A stretch of DNA of 64,000 bases from Gammaproteobacteria bacterium. GTDB lineage: Bacteria; Pseudomonadota; Gammaproteobacteria; Pseudomonadales; Pseudohongiellaceae. Under the pieces are notes generated by a model. That model was not told where the DNA came from. It searched no databases and was given only the letters and a program-made list of their open reading frames with translations. The DNA lies in the NCBI GenBank assembly GCA_002706685.1, contig PALV01000017.1:1-64000 (forward strand). Reading direction: 5' to 3'. Position 1 is the first letter of the stretch, and the number at the start of each line of letters is the position of its first letter. The translations under genes and the position numbers were made by a program. Of the stretch, positions 46,554-56,688 are shown in pieces.

Positions 46554-47633
46554 ATGCGAAATATACTGATAGCCCTGGATGGCACCTGGAACCAGCCTGG
46601 TCAGCGTGACCAGGACAGGGTGGTGCCCAGCAATGTAGTGAAAATGGTGCGTGCGGCGGCGATTGATGAATCAGCTGGCGGCGACGATAAACAGCTGCGT
46701 TACTACGATGCCGGAGTCGGTACCGCTGGGCGTATCGACAAGATCTGGGGTGGAGTGGCCGGACGTGGTCTGTTTGGCAACATGCGCCAGGCTTACGCCT
46801 GGTTGATGCAGCACTATCGGGACGGCGATCGCCTGTTTCTGATCGGCTTCAGCCGAGGCGCCTTTGCCGCGCGCAGTCTGGCCGGTCTGCTGGATGTGTG
46901 CGGCATACCCAGACAGGTATCACCGCAAGCGCCTCGATTTACGCCTCCCAACGCTCAACAGGCTGCCCAGATAAGCCGGCAGGCGACGCGAATCTACAGG
47001 ATGTCAGCCGGCCCTGCGCGTAACATCGCCACTCGGAGCTTTCGTGCCCGCCATTACAGCAATGATGGCACAGTAAACTTTATCGGTGTCTGGGATACGG
47101 TCGGTGCCCTGGGTCTGCCCACGCGCGGGCCTGTGGGTTGGCTTACCCGGCGTCGGCATGGCTTTCATAACGCAAGGCTGGGAACCAATATCCTGAATGC
47201 CTATCACGCACTGGCCATCAACGAAAAACGCGCGCCATTTCAGCCGACGCTGTGGCAGTGGCCACTGCCGCAGCAGATTCAGAACATTGAGCAGGTCTGG
47301 TTTGCCGGCGTGCATTCCAATGTCGGTGGGGGCTATGTGGATGCCGGCCTGTCAGATATCGCCCTGAAGTGGATGCTGGAAAAAGCTGAACAGCACGGCC
47401 TGCTGATCAATCACGACTACGTAAAGCAGCGCATCGACCCCAATGTGTTTGGTGAGCTGCGCTGCTCCTTGTCCCCGATGTATAGAGCGCCTCTGCTCGG
47501 CCGCGCTGGCCCGCGTGAGATTCTCACCGGCGCGCCGGGAGAGTCCATTCACCCCAGCGTCATCAAGCGGTGGGAGGCACCCAGCCGGCCCGAAGAACCA
47601 CCGACAAACTTTTTACAACGGCCAACCGCCTAA
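46554..47633 (+). CDS. DUF2235 alpha/beta-hydrolase family protein
   Basis: 359 residues, ATG preceded by AGGAGG. The start [15 protein letters not shown], then [11 protein letters not shown], the nucleophile elbow [18 protein letters not shown] (Ser near residue 99), [14 protein letters not shown] with an acidic residue, and [12 protein letters not shown] with the His are DUF2235 hallmarks. The family includes the T6SS phospholipase effectors Tle1, but also many housekeeping-looking hydrolases. No T6SS gene or VgrG is near and there is no signal peptide, so a lipase-like cytoplasmic role is just as likely. Confidence 0.9.
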   Translation: MRNILIALDGTWNQPGQRDQDRVVPSNVVKMVRAAAIDESAGGDDKQLRYYDAGVGTAGRIDKIWGGVAGRGLFGNMRQAYAWLMQHYRDGDRLFLIGFSRGAFAARSLAGLLDVCGIPRQVSPQAPRFTPPNAQQAAQISRQATRIYRMSAGPARNIATRSFRARHYSNDGTVNFIGVWDTVGALGLPTRGPVGWLTRRRHGFHNARLGTNILNAYHALAINEKRAPFQPTLWQWPLPQQIQNIEQVWFAGVHSNVGGGYVDAGLSDIALKWMLEKAEQHGLLINHDYVKQRIDPNVFGELRCSLSPMYRAPLLGRAGPREILTGAPGESIHPSVIKRWEAPSRPEEPPTNFLQRPTA

Positions 47634-48254
47634 AGCCTGATAGCGATTAACGATGCCGCAGAACAACTCCGCAGTCCGCTCCGCATCATACTTCGCCGAA
47701 TGTGCCGACTTGGTATCAAACTCGATACCGGCCGCTTCGCAGGCGCGGGCCAGCACGGTCTGTCCGTAGGCCAGGCCGCTGAGGGTGGCGGTGTCAAAGC
47801 TTGAGAAGGGGTGGAAGGGGTTGCGCTTGAGGTCATGACGCGCACTGGCGGCATTGATAAAGCCGTGGTCGAAGTGGGCGTTGTGCGCCACCAGGATCGC
47901 GCGTTTGCAGCCATGGGTTTTCATGGCAGTGCGAATGACCTTAAAAAGGTCGCCAAACACGTCTTTTTCGTTGCGGGCAATGCGCAGCGGGTGGTAGGGG
48001 TTGATACCGGTAAACTTGAGTGCGGCCTCTTCGATGTTGGCGCCCGGGAATGGGATGACACGATGAAAGTGCGTCTGCTCTGGCAGCAGCCGGCCTTTTT
48101 CGTCCATACCAAGGATGACGGCAGCAATTTCCAGAATGGCATCGGTCTTGGCGTTGAAGCCACCACATTCGATATCCACGACTACCGGCAGGTAGCCACG
48201 AAAGCGATTACCCAGTGGGCTTTCTGTTGAGTCGTTATCGTCGTGATCATGCAT
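47613..48254 (-). CDS. rnt: Ribonuclease T
   Basis: 213 residues. The open frame extends 380 bases upstream over pyrC, but the ATG at 48254 gives MHDHDDND, the usual length, and overlaps the pyrC stop. DEDD exonuclease motifs are clear: [20 protein letters not shown] (Asp and Glu), [13 protein letters not shown], and [14 protein letters not shown] (His and Asp). The end [10 protein letters not shown] matches E. coli Rnt. It trims tRNA 3' ends and other structured RNA. It sits after pyrC, as in Pseudomonas, and its last bases overlap the DUF2235 gene on the other strand. Confidence 0.95.
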   Translation of the reverse strand: MHDHDDNDSTESPLGNRFRGYLPVVVDIECGGFNAKTDAILEIAAVILGMDEKGRLLPEQTHFHRVIPFPGANIEEAALKFTGINPYHPLRIARNEKDVFGDLFKVIRTAMKTHGCKRAILVAHNAHFDHGFINAASARHDLKRNPFHPFSSFDTATLSGLAYGQTVLARACEAAGIEFDTKSAHSAKYDAERTAELFCGIVNRYQALGGWPL

Positions 48255-49308
48255 TGGCACTGCTCCCTGTGACGGAACCGACCAGACGCCAGCGCATGGT
48301 TTCACCAGCACGCAGCGGTACCAGCGTGCCATCGCCGAAGGGGTAGGTGGCTGGCACCTGCCAATCCTTGCGTTCGAGGGTAATGGTGTCGCTGTTACGA
48401 GGCAGTTTGTAGAAGTCCGGCCCGTGGAAAGATGCAAAGGCTTCGAGCTTGTCCAGCGCGCCGGCGTCCTCAAAGATCTCGGCATACAGCTCAATGGCAG
48501 CATGGGCACTGTAGCAGCCGGCACAGCCGCAGGCGGTTTCCTTGGTGGGCCGTGCGTGCGGCGCGGAATCGGTACCCAGAAAGAAACGTGAGTCGCCGCT
48601 GATGGCCACTTCCAGCAAGGCGCGCTGGTGCACATTGCGCTTCAGGATTGGCAGGCAGTACAGATGTGGGCGCACACCCCCGACCAGCAGGTGGTTGCGG
48701 TTGTACATCAGGTGTTGTGGTGTGATGGTGGCCGCCAGATTGCCTTCGCTGCCGCGAACAAACTGTGCAGCATCGGCGGTGGTAATATGTTCGAGCACCA
48801 CGCGCAGCTCGGGGAAGCGCTGACGCAGCGGCGCCAGTATGTTATCGATGAACATTTTCTCACGGTCGAAGATGTCGACATGGTTGTCGGTAACTTCGCC
48901 ATGCACCAGCAGTGGCATGCCAATCTCGGCCATGGTTTCCAGCACCGGATAGACTTTTTCTATCGCAGTGACACCGCTTTCAGAGTTGGTGGTGGCGCCG
49001 GCCGGGTAGTATTTGACGGCGCGCACGTAGCCGCTTTCGTGCGCCTTGCGCACTTCCTCAGGGCTCAGTTGATCCGTCAGATACAGTGTCATCTGCGGTT
49101 CAAAGCTGTTGCCTGCCGGCCGTGCCGCGAGAATGCGCTGGCGATATGCCAGGGCTGCTTCGGTGCTGGTGACAGGTGGTTTCAGATTGGGCATGACGAT
49201 GGCCCGGGCGAACTGGCTGGCAGTGTGGCCGACCAGGTCTTGTAACACGTCGCCGTCGCGCAGGTGCAGGTGCCAGTCGTCGGGGCGGGTGATTGTCAGT
49301 GTCTGCAT
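48247..49308 (-). CDS. pyrC: Dihydroorotase (class II)
   Basis: 353 residues from the ATG at 49308. The frame extends upstream without a plausible start. Metal ligands HLHLRDG at the beginning, the carbamylated lysine in [17 protein letters not shown] and HITT histidines, and [15 protein letters not shown] with the catalytic Asp are typical of the short PyrC type. It closes carbamoyl-aspartate to dihydroorotate in pyrimidine synthesis. rnt overlaps its end by eight bases. Confidence 0.96.
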   Translation of the reverse strand: MQTLTITRPDDWHLHLRDGDVLQDLVGHTASQFARAIVMPNLKPPVTSTEAALAYRQRILAARPAGNSFEPQMTLYLTDQLSPEEVRKAHESGYVRAVKYYPAGATTNSESGVTAIEKVYPVLETMAEIGMPLLVHGEVTDNHVDIFDREKMFIDNILAPLRQRFPELRVVLEHITTADAAQFVRGSEGNLAATITPQHLMYNRNHLLVGGVRPHLYCLPILKRNVHQRALLEVAISGDSRFFLGTDSAPHARPTKETACGCAGCYSAHAAIELYAEIFEDAGALDKLEAFASFHGPDFYKLPRNSDTITLERKDWQVPATYPFGDGTLVPLRAGETMRWRLVGSVTGSSANA

Positions 49309-49372
49309 AGTAAAGTTTCTGTGACTGTGGCCGATGTCAGGGGATGTAGAAAGACATTGACTCGGCGGGCGA

Positions 49373-50299
49373 ATGACTCGAATGCGCAAGTTTATCCTAT
49401 CTTGGCCTGTAATGCTCACTGCGGCAGCGGTGTCGTTGGCATCACAAGTGCTGTCGACATCGGTGCACGCTGGGTCAGTGTCTTCTTTTTATTCCGATCT
49501 GGGCGAGGATGGCTGGAGCGTTGATGCCTCTATCTTCGAGTGTTCTCTGATTCAGCAGATTCCCAATTTTGGCACCGCCGTGTTCTATCATCAGGCCGGT
49601 GAGTCCATGCGTTTTTATCTGCGCTCTCCGAACAGTCCCATGCAGGAAGGCAGGGCGCTGTTGACCTCGCAGCCACCGCGCTGGCGCCAGGATCTGCAGG
49701 TGCGTGATCTCGCCTATGTGGACGTGCAGCGTTCCAGGCAACCGGTGATCATGGATGCTGCGCAAAGCCAGCTGCTGATCGCCGAGCTGGGTCGCGGCAT
49801 GGTGCCCACCCTGATGCGCAGAGCCTGGTTCAGTGATACCGAATCAGTGCATGTGGGTATTTCACCGGTTCGATTCGGTGAGGCCTACGCCGAGTACCAT
49901 CAATGCCAGGGCAATCTGCTGCCGGTCAATTTTGGTCAGATCGAACGATCCACAGTGTTCTGGGCCACGGGTCAACGCGAGTTGAATGACGAGCAGCGTG
50001 CTCAGCTGGATGATATTGCCACCTACATGAAAGCTGACCCTGGTGTTCACGCTGTTGATATCAATGGTTTCACTGACAGCGCCGGTAACGCCCGCGACAA
50101 CCTCGAACTGTCCCGGATTCGTGCCTTTGCCGTGCAGACCTATCTGATCGAGCAGGGCATTGACGAGAACATGCTCACCACCCGTTATTTTGGTTCCACC
50201 CCCCAGTTCCGCATTGTGCGCAATGAGCAGTCAGCCGAAGACCGCGACCGCAACCGGCGTGTCACGCTGCGCCTGCATCGCCATGCCGACGACGACTGA
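49373..50299 (+). CDS. motY: MotY-like OmpA-domain protein (sodium-type flagellar motor)
   Basis: 308 residues. A signal peptide ([20 protein letters not shown]) is followed by a first domain ([22 protein letters not shown], then [20 protein letters not shown]) matching the MotY N-terminal half, and a C-terminal OmpA/peptidoglycan-binding domain ([32 protein letters not shown]). MotY forms the T-ring of polar sodium-driven motors. It is divergent from pyrC, the same neighbourhood as in P. aeruginosa, which strengthens the call. No other flagellar gene is in the window. Confidence 0.88.
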   Translation: MTRMRKFILSWPVMLTAAAVSLASQVLSTSVHAGSVSSFYSDLGEDGWSVDASIFECSLIQQIPNFGTAVFYHQAGESMRFYLRSPNSPMQEGRALLTSQPPRWRQDLQVRDLAYVDVQRSRQPVIMDAAQSQLLIAELGRGMVPTLMRRAWFSDTESVHVGISPVRFGEAYAEYHQCQGNLLPVNFGQIERSTVFWATGQRELNDEQRAQLDDIATYMKADPGVHAVDINGFTDSAGNARDNLELSRIRAFAVQTYLIEQGIDENMLTTRYFGSTPQFRIVRNEQSAEDRDRNRRVTLRLHRHADDD

Positions 50300-50469
50300 C
50301 CTGGGACTGACCTGAACAGGCGCGATTGTTCAGCCCTTTCTTCCTACGCCGTACACTGATAATTAGTCCAGAAACCTCGCCAGTACCTGATGCCACATCA
50401 TCTGGCGATCTTATCTTACCTGTTGCCATTCATTTGTCTTGTGATGATATAACGTCTTGTTACTATCAA

Positions 50470-50486
50470 ATGATATGCTGTATCAT
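50470..50486. promoter_or_regulatory. Palindrome upstream of the TonB receptor, possible Zur-type operator
   Basis: ATGATA-TGCTG-TATCAT, perfect six-base arms about 105 bases before the start codon, in an AT-rich stretch that also contains GATGATATAAC. The word order resembles Zur/Fur-type boxes, but it is not a clean match to either consensus. Confidence 0.35.
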
Positions 50487-50589
50487 CCTGCGTCAGTTGC
50501 CTGATTACACCATGTCCAGCCAGGCGATACTCTTACTCGCGCCCCTGGGTGCGCTGATATTGAAACTGAAATGACAGGGATCACTGAGA

Positions 50590-52716
50590 ATGAACAATAA
50601 AACACCGCTGAGCGTCGCAATAGCCATGGCCGTTGCCGGAATTACTGCGGCCGCAGGAAGCGCCGCCCAGGCACAAACCGAAGATGTGACCGAGATCCGG
50701 GTCACGGCGTTGGGTGTGACCGAGAGCGCCGATCTGATTGTGGCGCCATTCAGTGTGCTGGATTCAGATGAGTTGTTGAGTCGTGGTGGCACCCTGGGAG
50801 ATCTGCTGAATGGTCTTACCGGTGTGCATGCTGATAGTTTTGGCGGAGGCTCCAGCCGACCGGTCATCCGCGGGCAGACCACGCCGCGCACCAAAGTGCT
50901 GTCGGATGGCAGCAATGTGCTCGATGCCTCTGATGTTTCGCCAGACCATGCGGTTGCCGTTGACCCGATTCTTGCGCAGCGTGTTGAGGTTCTACGTGGC
51001 CCGGCAACGCTGCTCTACGGCGGCGGCGCGATTGGTGGTGTAGTGAACGTGCTGGATGACAAGATCCCATCCACCATGCCGGGAGCAGACGGTGGCCAGA
51101 CCTATGATGGATTTGTGGCGCTGCGTGGCAATACTGTGGCCAATGAACGTGCGGGTGCGATCAGCCTGACCAGTCGTGCGACTGACAACATTGCCGTGCA
51201 TTTTGAAACTTCTATGGTCAAAAAAGATGATTACGAGGCGCCCAACTGGGATGAGGCCCGTGTCGAAGGCACCTTTGCCGACAGCAATAATTCCAGTGTG
51301 GGCGCATCGTGGATAGGGGAGCGTGGCTTTATTGGCCTTTCCTATTCCTACCGCAAAGATGATTACGGTATACCCGGGCACAGCGAGGAATTTGAGGACT
51401 GTCATCCTGACGGCGCCATACTGCACTGCGAGCCGCATGATGATCATGACGAAGATGACCACGATGACGATCACGATGATCATGGCGATGAACACGACCA
51501 CGAGCATGGTGTCCCGTTCATTGATCTGACCAGCAAGCGTGTCGATCTTCGTGGCGAGCTGCTGGCGCCACTGCCGGGCATCAACAAGGTCCGCTTCCGT
51601 GCCAGCAACACGGATTACGAGCACTACGAAATTGAAGAAGAGGAAGTAGGTTCGGCCTTTTTCAATAAAGGTTACGAAGCGCGGATCGAGTTTGATCATG
51701 CCTCACTGATGGGGTGGCAGGGTCTGTTCGGTGTGCAGGTTTCTGATACCGAGTTCAGCTCGCAGGGCGAGTCGCCATTCCTGCCGACCATCGAATCTGA
51801 AGCAACGGGTGTCTTTGTTGTTGAGCACTTCCAGCTGAGCGATGCCTGGCATCTGGAAGCTGGCGCGCGGTATGACCGTCAGAAACACCGTCCGGTCAAT
51901 GACCCGCGCGGTCGCCCGGCATTCAGTGACTCTGCCAGTTCATGGTCGGGTTCGGCGATCTGGGAAGCGGGCGACGGCATCATTCTGTCTGCTACCTACG
52001 CCAGTGCCCAGCGCCTGCCGCACGCACAGGAGCTGTACTCACGTGGCATTCACGTGGCGACCAATACCTTCGAGTGTGGTCTGATTCCCGATCCGCTGAC
52101 CTGTGGTGGTCTCGAGAATAATCAGCCGCTGCGCAAGGAGTCGGCCGACAACATCGAACTGGGTCTGCGCAAGGTGACCGGTCCGGTGACTTACAGTTTT
52201 AACCTGTTCCGCAACAATGTAGACAACTATATCTATGCGCGGACGCTGGATCAGTACGAAGAATTTCGTCTGGTGAAGTACACCCAGCGTGATGCGAAGT
52301 TCACCGGCTACGAGGCAGAGCTTGCCTACCGCTTCAATGACAATTTTGCAGCTGAGGTGTTCAGTGACTACGTGCGCGTCGGGCTGGAAGACACTGCAGA
52401 TCGTCTGCCACGAATCCCGCCGCGTCGCGTTGGTGTGCGTCTGGACGCCCAGGTGGCTTCGCGGACCAGCGCAGAGCTGGAGTTCTACCGCAGCGGCAAA
52501 CAGCAGCGCACGGCCGCGTTTGAAGCCGGTGTTGATGACTACAAGATGGTTAATCTGAGCGTCAGCCACAGCTTTGACGAGAATGGCCGCTACAACCTGT
52601 TCCTGCGTGCCAGCAACCTGCTGGACGAGGAAGTACGCAATGCGTCTTCCTTCCTGGCAGATGTGATCCCGATGCCGGGCCGCAACGTCAGCGCCGGCTT
52701 CAAGATGGACTTCTGA
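50590..52716 (+). CDS. TonB-dependent receptor, zinc-uptake (ZnuD) type
   Basis: 708 residues. A signal peptide (cut after AQAQ) is followed by a plug domain (SADLIVAPFSVLDSDELLSRGG, then RPVIRGQTTPRTKVLSDGSNV, LRGPATLLYGGGAIGGVVNV) and a 22-strand-type barrel ending in Phe (SAGFKMDF). A loop at about residues 281-307 is extremely rich in His, Asp and Glu (HDDHDEDDHDDDHDDHGDEH), the feature that marks ZnuD-like zinc receptors. Cysteines flank it (ECHPDGAILHCEP-like) and recur in FECGLIPDPLTCGG. Uptake of Zn2+ across the outer membrane is the probable role. No tonB, znuABC or zur gene is visible here. Confidence 0.88.
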   Translation: MNNKTPLSVAIAMAVAGITAAAGSAAQAQTEDVTEIRVTALGVTESADLIVAPFSVLDSDELLSRGGTLGDLLNGLTGVHADSFGGGSSRPVIRGQTTPRTKVLSDGSNVLDASDVSPDHAVAVDPILAQRVEVLRGPATLLYGGGAIGGVVNVLDDKIPSTMPGADGGQTYDGFVALRGNTVANERAGAISLTSRATDNIAVHFETSMVKKDDYEAPNWDEARVEGTFADSNNSSVGASWIGERGFIGLSYSYRKDDYGIPGHSEEFEDCHPDGAILHCEPHDDHDEDDHDDDHDDHGDEHDHEHGVPFIDLTSKRVDLRGELLAPLPGINKVRFRASNTDYEHYEIEEEEVGSAFFNKGYEARIEFDHASLMGWQGLFGVQVSDTEFSSQGESPFLPTIESEATGVFVVEHFQLSDAWHLEAGARYDRQKHRPVNDPRGRPAFSDSASSWSGSAIWEAGDGIILSATYASAQRLPHAQELYSRGIHVATNTFECGLIPDPLTCGGLENNQPLRKESADNIELGLRKVTGPVTYSFNLFRNNVDNYIYARTLDQYEEFRLVKYTQRDAKFTGYEAELAYRFNDNFAAEVFSDYVRVGLEDTADRLPRIPPRRVGVRLDAQVASRTSAELEFYRSGKQQRTAAFEAGVDDYKMVNLSVSHSFDENGRYNLFLRASNLLDEEVRNASSFLADVIPMPGRNVSAGFKMDF

Positions 52717-52730
52717 CGACCGCTGTCGAA

Positions 52731-52757
52731 AAGGACCCGCAGGCCCTGTGGGTCCTT
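52731..52757. repeat. Family B-type palindrome after the TonB receptor gene
   Basis: AAGGACCC and GGGTCCTT form outer arms and GCAGG/CCTGT inner arms, giving nearly 13-base complementarity around one C. It uses the same words as the 22-bp repeats at 3.3-4.4 kb and may end the receptor transcript. Confidence 0.6.
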
Positions 52758-52808
52758 CAAACGCTTTGTGCCATCCTTCCGTGAGCGGAGTGTTCCCTCG
52801 GGAATTTC

Positions 52809-52837
52809 AGGCCAGCCGTCAGGCTGGCCTTTTTTTT
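52809..52837 (+). terminator. Rho-independent terminator upstream of argG
   Basis: AGGCCAGCC-GTCA-GGCTGGCCT, a perfect nine-base stem, is followed by a run of eight T. It separates the receptor gene from argG. Confidence 0.9.
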
Positions 52838-52937
52838 GCCTGATCAGGCCCGGACCAGCCCTGACTTAAGCGCCGCCTTTTTATCTGCTACAATTGCCGC
52901 CCTGTTTTTTCATCCCTTTCAATTGGAGCAGCACAGC

Positions 52938-54152
52938 ATGTCTGGCATCAAAAAAGTGGTATTGGCCTATTCCGGCGGCCTGGATACCTCGGTCATCGCC
53001 AAGTGGTTGATGGAAACCTACCAGTGTGAGGTTGTCACCTTTACCGCTGACCTGGGTCAGGGTGAAGAGCTGGAGCCGGCGCGCGCAAAAGCCAAGGCCA
53101 TGGGCATCAAGGAAATCTATATCGAAGATCTGCGCGAAGAGTTTGTGCGCGATTTCGTGAACCCGATGTTCCGTGCCAACGCCCTGTATGAAGGCGAATA
53201 CCTGCTGGGTACCTCAATCGCCCGTCCTCTGATTGCCAAACGTCTGGTTGAAATCGCCAACGAAACCGGCGCCGATGCGATCGCCCACGGTGCCACAGGC
53301 AAGGGTAACGATCAGGTGCGCTTCGAGCTGGGTGCCTACGCGCTGAAACCCGGCATTCAGGTGATTGCCCCCTGGCGTGAATGGGATCTGACTTCTCGTG
53401 ACAAGCTGCTGGCCTATTGTGAACAGCACAACATCCCGGTTGAGAAAAAGCGCGGCACGAAGTCTCCATACTCCATGGATGCCAACCTGCTGCACATCTC
53501 CTACGAAGGTGACATCCTGGAGAATCCGGGTGCCGAGCCGGAAGAAGACATGTGGCTGTGGTCGGTATCTCCCGAAAACGCTCCGGATACACCGACCTAT
53601 ATCGAACTGACCTACGAGAAGGGCGACATTGTAGCTATCGACGGCGAAAAAATGTCACCTGCTACCGTGCTCGCGCACCTGAACAAGGTTGCTGGCGCCA
53701 ATGGCATCGGTCGTGCCGACCTGGTCGAGAACCGCTACGTTGGCATGAAGTCACGCGGCTGCTACGAAACACCCGGTGGCACCGTGATGCTGAAAGCTCA
53801 CCGCGCCATTGAATCAGTGACACTGGACCGCGAACTGGCCCACCTGAAAGACGAGCTGATGCCAAAATACGCATCACTGGTCTACAACGGCTACTGGTTT
53901 GCTCCCGAGCGTAAAGCACTGCAGCAGCTGATCGACTACTCTCAGCAGTACGTCAACGGTACCGTGCGTCTGAAGCTCTACAAGGGTAACGTCATCGTAG
54001 TAGGTCGTGAGTCAGCCGACTCGCTGTTCGATGTGAACATCGCGACCTTTGAGGATGATGCTGGCGCCTACAACCAGGCGGATGCCGGTGGCTTCATCAA
54101 ACTTAACGCGCTGCGACTCCGCATCGCCGCCAACAAAGGTCGCAAGGTGTAA
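52938..54152 (+). CDS. argG: Argininosuccinate synthase
   Basis: 404 residues from the ATG at 52938, after GGAG. The frame is open 34 codons further up, but that part overlaps the terminator. ATP loop [31 protein letters not shown], the [12 protein letters not shown] segment and [19 protein letters not shown] are family hallmarks. It joins citrulline and aspartate using ATP in arginine synthesis. Codon use and GC agree with the conserved flank, and its position near motY-pyrC-rnt matches Pseudomonas. Confidence 0.98.
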   Translation: MSGIKKVVLAYSGGLDTSVIAKWLMETYQCEVVTFTADLGQGEELEPARAKAKAMGIKEIYIEDLREEFVRDFVNPMFRANALYEGEYLLGTSIARPLIAKRLVEIANETGADAIAHGATGKGNDQVRFELGAYALKPGIQVIAPWREWDLTSRDKLLAYCEQHNIPVEKKRGTKSPYSMDANLLHISYEGDILENPGAEPEEDMWLWSVSPENAPDTPTYIELTYEKGDIVAIDGEKMSPATVLAHLNKVAGANGIGRADLVENRYVGMKSRGCYETPGGTVMLKAHRAIESVTLDRELAHLKDELMPKYASLVYNGYWFAPERKALQQLIDYSQQYVNGTVRLKLYKGNVIVVGRESADSLFDVNIATFEDDAGAYNQADAGGFIKLNALRLRIAANKGRKV

Positions 54153-54181
54153 GCGCCCCAGGAGGCACAACTCTTCGTCAA

Positions 54182-54243
54182 AGCTCGGCCAGCCAATGCT
54201 CATTTACGTAATTGTAAACTCCGCTTGTCTGGCCGGGCTTTTT
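54182..54243 (+). terminator. Long-loop terminator after argG
   Basis: AGCTCGGCCAG (54182-54192) pairs with CTGGCCGGGCT (54229-54239) with one G-T type mismatch, followed by TTTTT. The loop is about 36 bases, longer than usual. Confidence 0.6.
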
Positions 54244-54318
54244 CTCGATTTGAGCCACCTGGAACGCTTCTCAGGTTTTGTGGAAGTTCAATAGAATAAG
54301 AAAAATGGGAGGCCCAGG

Positions 54319-55137
54319 ATGGTGCTGACGCAAACGCAGATCGATCAGTTTCATGAGCAGGGGTTTCTGGTGTTTGACCCGGGGCTGGATGAAGCGTTTG
54401 TTGACGATCTGAAGGAGAAGGTGTTTGTACACTACGATCCTGCTTTTCAGGCCAATCCTACTTTTCCCACGCGCTTGCAGGATCTCTGGAAGCGCGTGGA
54501 TGAGGTCCGGCAGCTGGCAGTGCATGACAATGTGCTGCAGGCGCTGGAACAATTGCTGGGCCGCCGCGCCCGGCCATTTCAGACCTTGAACTTTCCTACT
54601 GGCACGCGCCAGGCCGCACACTCTGACACCATCCACTTTAACAGTCTGCCGCATGGTTACATGGCGGGAGTGTGGGTGGCGCTGGAAGATATTACGCCGG
54701 ACAACGGACCACTGATTTATTATCCTGGCAGTCACAAGTTGCCAGAAATGTCGATGCAGGACTTTGGTCTTGAGCCGGGTTACGAGCATTACCGTGAATA
54801 CGAAGAGATGATGCGCGAGCACATTGAGCTGAATGGTCTGAAGCCGCAGCTTGGCACTATCCGCAAAGGTGAGGCGCTGATCTGGCATGCCAATCTGATT
54901 CATGGCGGTGCGCCTCAGACGGATCCGACATTGAGCCGCCATTCGCAGGTGACGCACTATTATTTTGCGGATTGTCAGTACTATATACCGATGCGCAGTA
55001 CGGCGGAGAAACCGCATATTCGCGAGCCGGAGTGGGTGACATTTGAACCTTATGTCGAGCCTGCAGAGTCAGGTTTGCCGCCGACTCCGAGCCCGCTACG
55101 CCGCGTTGTAAACAAACTGCGTCGATCTATTGGGTAG
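54319..55137 (+). CDS. Phytanoyl-CoA dioxygenase (PhyH) family protein
   Basis: 272 residues. The Fe(II)/2-oxoglutarate facial triad is readable: His101 and Asp103 in QAAHSDTIHF and a distal His in WHANLIHGGAP, followed by an Arg in LSRHSQVTHYYF for 2-oxoglutarate. VWVALEDITPDNGPLIYYPGSHKLP is the typical PhyH core. Members hydroxylate very different substrates (fatty acyl chains, ectoine, sugars, antibiotics), so the target is open. It converges with a glycosyltransferase gene and overlaps it by 11 bases, which may hint at a common glycan or lipid target. Confidence 0.9.
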   Translation: MVLTQTQIDQFHEQGFLVFDPGLDEAFVDDLKEKVFVHYDPAFQANPTFPTRLQDLWKRVDEVRQLAVHDNVLQALEQLLGRRARPFQTLNFPTGTRQAAHSDTIHFNSLPHGYMAGVWVALEDITPDNGPLIYYPGSHKLPEMSMQDFGLEPGYEHYREYEEMMREHIELNGLKPQLGTIRKGEALIWHANLIHGGAPQTDPTLSRHSQVTHYYFADCQYYIPMRSTAEKPHIREPEWVTFEPYVEPAESGLPPTPSPLRRVVNKLRRSIG

Positions 55138-56005
55138 AGCCGGCGTCTGCCGTATAACCCGTGTCGACCAATTGCTGGATACCAAAATCCGTGCGCGTAA
55201 TCCGCTCGCGCTCCACCTGCTTCCTCAGGTTTTTGTTCTGCGCCATCAGGGCAGGGTCCCGATAACCTTTGGCGTGATCCAGGTGAACCAGCACCGCACT
55301 GTACTTGACGTCGCGTGCTCTGATTCCACGGTTGCGTAGTCGCACACCAAACTCTCTGTCTTCCCCGCCGTAGGCCATGCGCTCGTCGAAGCCGTTGACG
55401 GCCAGTACGTCGGTTTTCCAGGCGGCTGCGTTGGAGCCTTTGAAGTTGCACGCAGCGGGCGAGCAGCGATTCAGTATCGCAGCCAGGGTAGGGCCGGCGC
55501 TGATACGCAGAATTTTGCGGGTGGGTTTTAGGCCATGTTGATACAGCCAGCGTTTGTCGAAGCAGCGCTGCTGTTCGATATCGTCGCGATCGATCAGTTT
55601 GCTGGTTGGCATTGGCAATAACAGGCTGCCGCCAGAAACAAACAGGCCAGGTTCGGCAGAACCAAGGTGTGTGCTGACAAAGTCGCGGCGTGGAATACAG
55701 TCACCGTCAGTGAAGATCAGATATTCGGCGTTGGCGTGCAACACACACTTGTTGAGAATGCGACACTTGCGAAAGCCATCATCGCGCTGCCAGACATGGA
55801 TGATGGGGACAGGTGACTTTGTTCGCATGGCATCAATGAGCGTGCGGGTCTCTTCAGTTGAACCGTCATCAGCGATGACGATCTCGAAGTCATGACGATC
55901 CTGATAAAAATAGCCGTAAAGCACTTTCTCCAGCCAGGCAGGAGAGTTGTAGGTGGAGATGATGACGCTGGCGACAGGTTTTGCGGTGGTTGTCATGGTG
56001 GTCAT
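55127..56005 (-). CDS. Family 2 glycosyltransferase with galactosyltransferase-type C-terminus
   Basis: 292 residues. GT-A motifs: ASVIISTYNSPAWLEKVLYG, FEIVIADDGSTEETRTLI, YLIFTDGDCIPRRDFV with the DxD-like acids, and the C-terminal block NGFDERMAYGGEDREFGVRL found in chondroitin-polymerase/galactosyltransferase-type enzymes. No membrane segment, so it works in the cytoplasm, probably on LPS core or another glycolipid. It stands outside the main polysaccharide cluster, in the housekeeping region. Confidence 0.88.
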   Translation of the reverse strand: MTTMTTTAKPVASVIISTYNSPAWLEKVLYGYFYQDRHDFEIVIADDGSTEETRTLIDAMRTKSPVPIIHVWQRDDGFRKCRILNKCVLHANAEYLIFTDGDCIPRRDFVSTHLGSAEPGLFVSGGSLLLPMPTSKLIDRDDIEQQRCFDKRWLYQHGLKPTRKILRISAGPTLAAILNRCSPAACNFKGSNAAAWKTDVLAVNGFDERMAYGGEDREFGVRLRNRGIRARDVKYSAVLVHLDHAKGYRDPALMAQNKNLRKQVERERITRTDFGIQQLVDTGYTADAGSTQ

Positions 56006-56052
56006 ACTGGCGGGCAGTCCCTGGGTGAATTTGGCCGATCAGTTGCAGAATA

Positions 56053-56688
56053 TCAGACTTCGGTTTTCTTTTTGTACTCACAAAGATCATAAATGACACA
56101 GGCACCGCAACGGGGTTTGCGTGCCACGCACACATAGCGACCATGCAGGATAAGCCAGTGATGGGCATCCAGCAGAAATTCGGCGGGCACCAGACGAATC
56201 AGGCGCTTTTCCACCTCCAGAACATTTTTGCCAGGGGCAATACCGGTGCGGTTGGAGACGCGGAAAATGTGTGTGTCGACCGCCATCGCCGGCTGTTTAA
56301 AAGCAGTATTGAGAACCACATTGGCGGTCTTGCGGCCCACGCCGGGCAGTGCCTCCAGTTCCTCTCGGGTGGATGGCACAATGCCCTGATGCTTTTCCAC
56401 CAGCGCGCGACAGGTTTTGATGACATTCTCGGCTTTGGTGTTAAACAGGCCGATTGTCTTGATGTAGGACTTCAGGCCGTCAACGCCCAGCGCCAGAATC
56501 GCCTCGGGTGTATTGGCTACCGGATAGAGCTTGCGGGTGGCCTTGTTGACGCCGACGTCTGTGGCCTGTGCGGAAAGGATTACCGCAACCAGCAGTTCAA
56601 AGGTGCTGCTGTATTCCAGCTCTGTCGTCGGGTTGGGGTTTTCGGCACGCAGTCGTTGGAATATCTCGGTGCGTTTTTGTTTGTTCAT
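56053..56688 (-). CDS. nth: Endonuclease III
   Basis: 211 residues. The helix-hairpin-helix [17 protein letters not shown] contains the catalytic Lys, [11 protein letters not shown] the catalytic Asp, and the end carries the four iron-sulfur cysteines ([17 protein letters not shown]). It removes oxidised pyrimidines in base-excision repair. The start overlaps the stop of the rsxB-like gene by four bases, an operon found in many gammaproteobacteria. Confidence 0.97.
   Translation of the reverse strand: MNKQKRTEIFQRLRAENPNPTTELEYSSTFELLVAVILSAQATDVGVNKATRKLYPVANTPEAILALGVDGLKSYIKTIGLFNTKAENVIKTCRALVEKHQGIVPSTREELEALPGVGRKTANVVLNTAFKQPAMAVDTHIFRVSNRTGIAPGKNVLEVEKRLIRLVPAEFLLDAHHWLILHGRYVCVARKPRCGACVIYDLCEYKKKTEV

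Noticed and set aside
48255..48635. N-terminal extension of the RNase T frame
   Set aside because: It overlaps pyrC on the same strand and reads as Pro/Ser/Arg filler. The ATG at 48254 gives the standard length.
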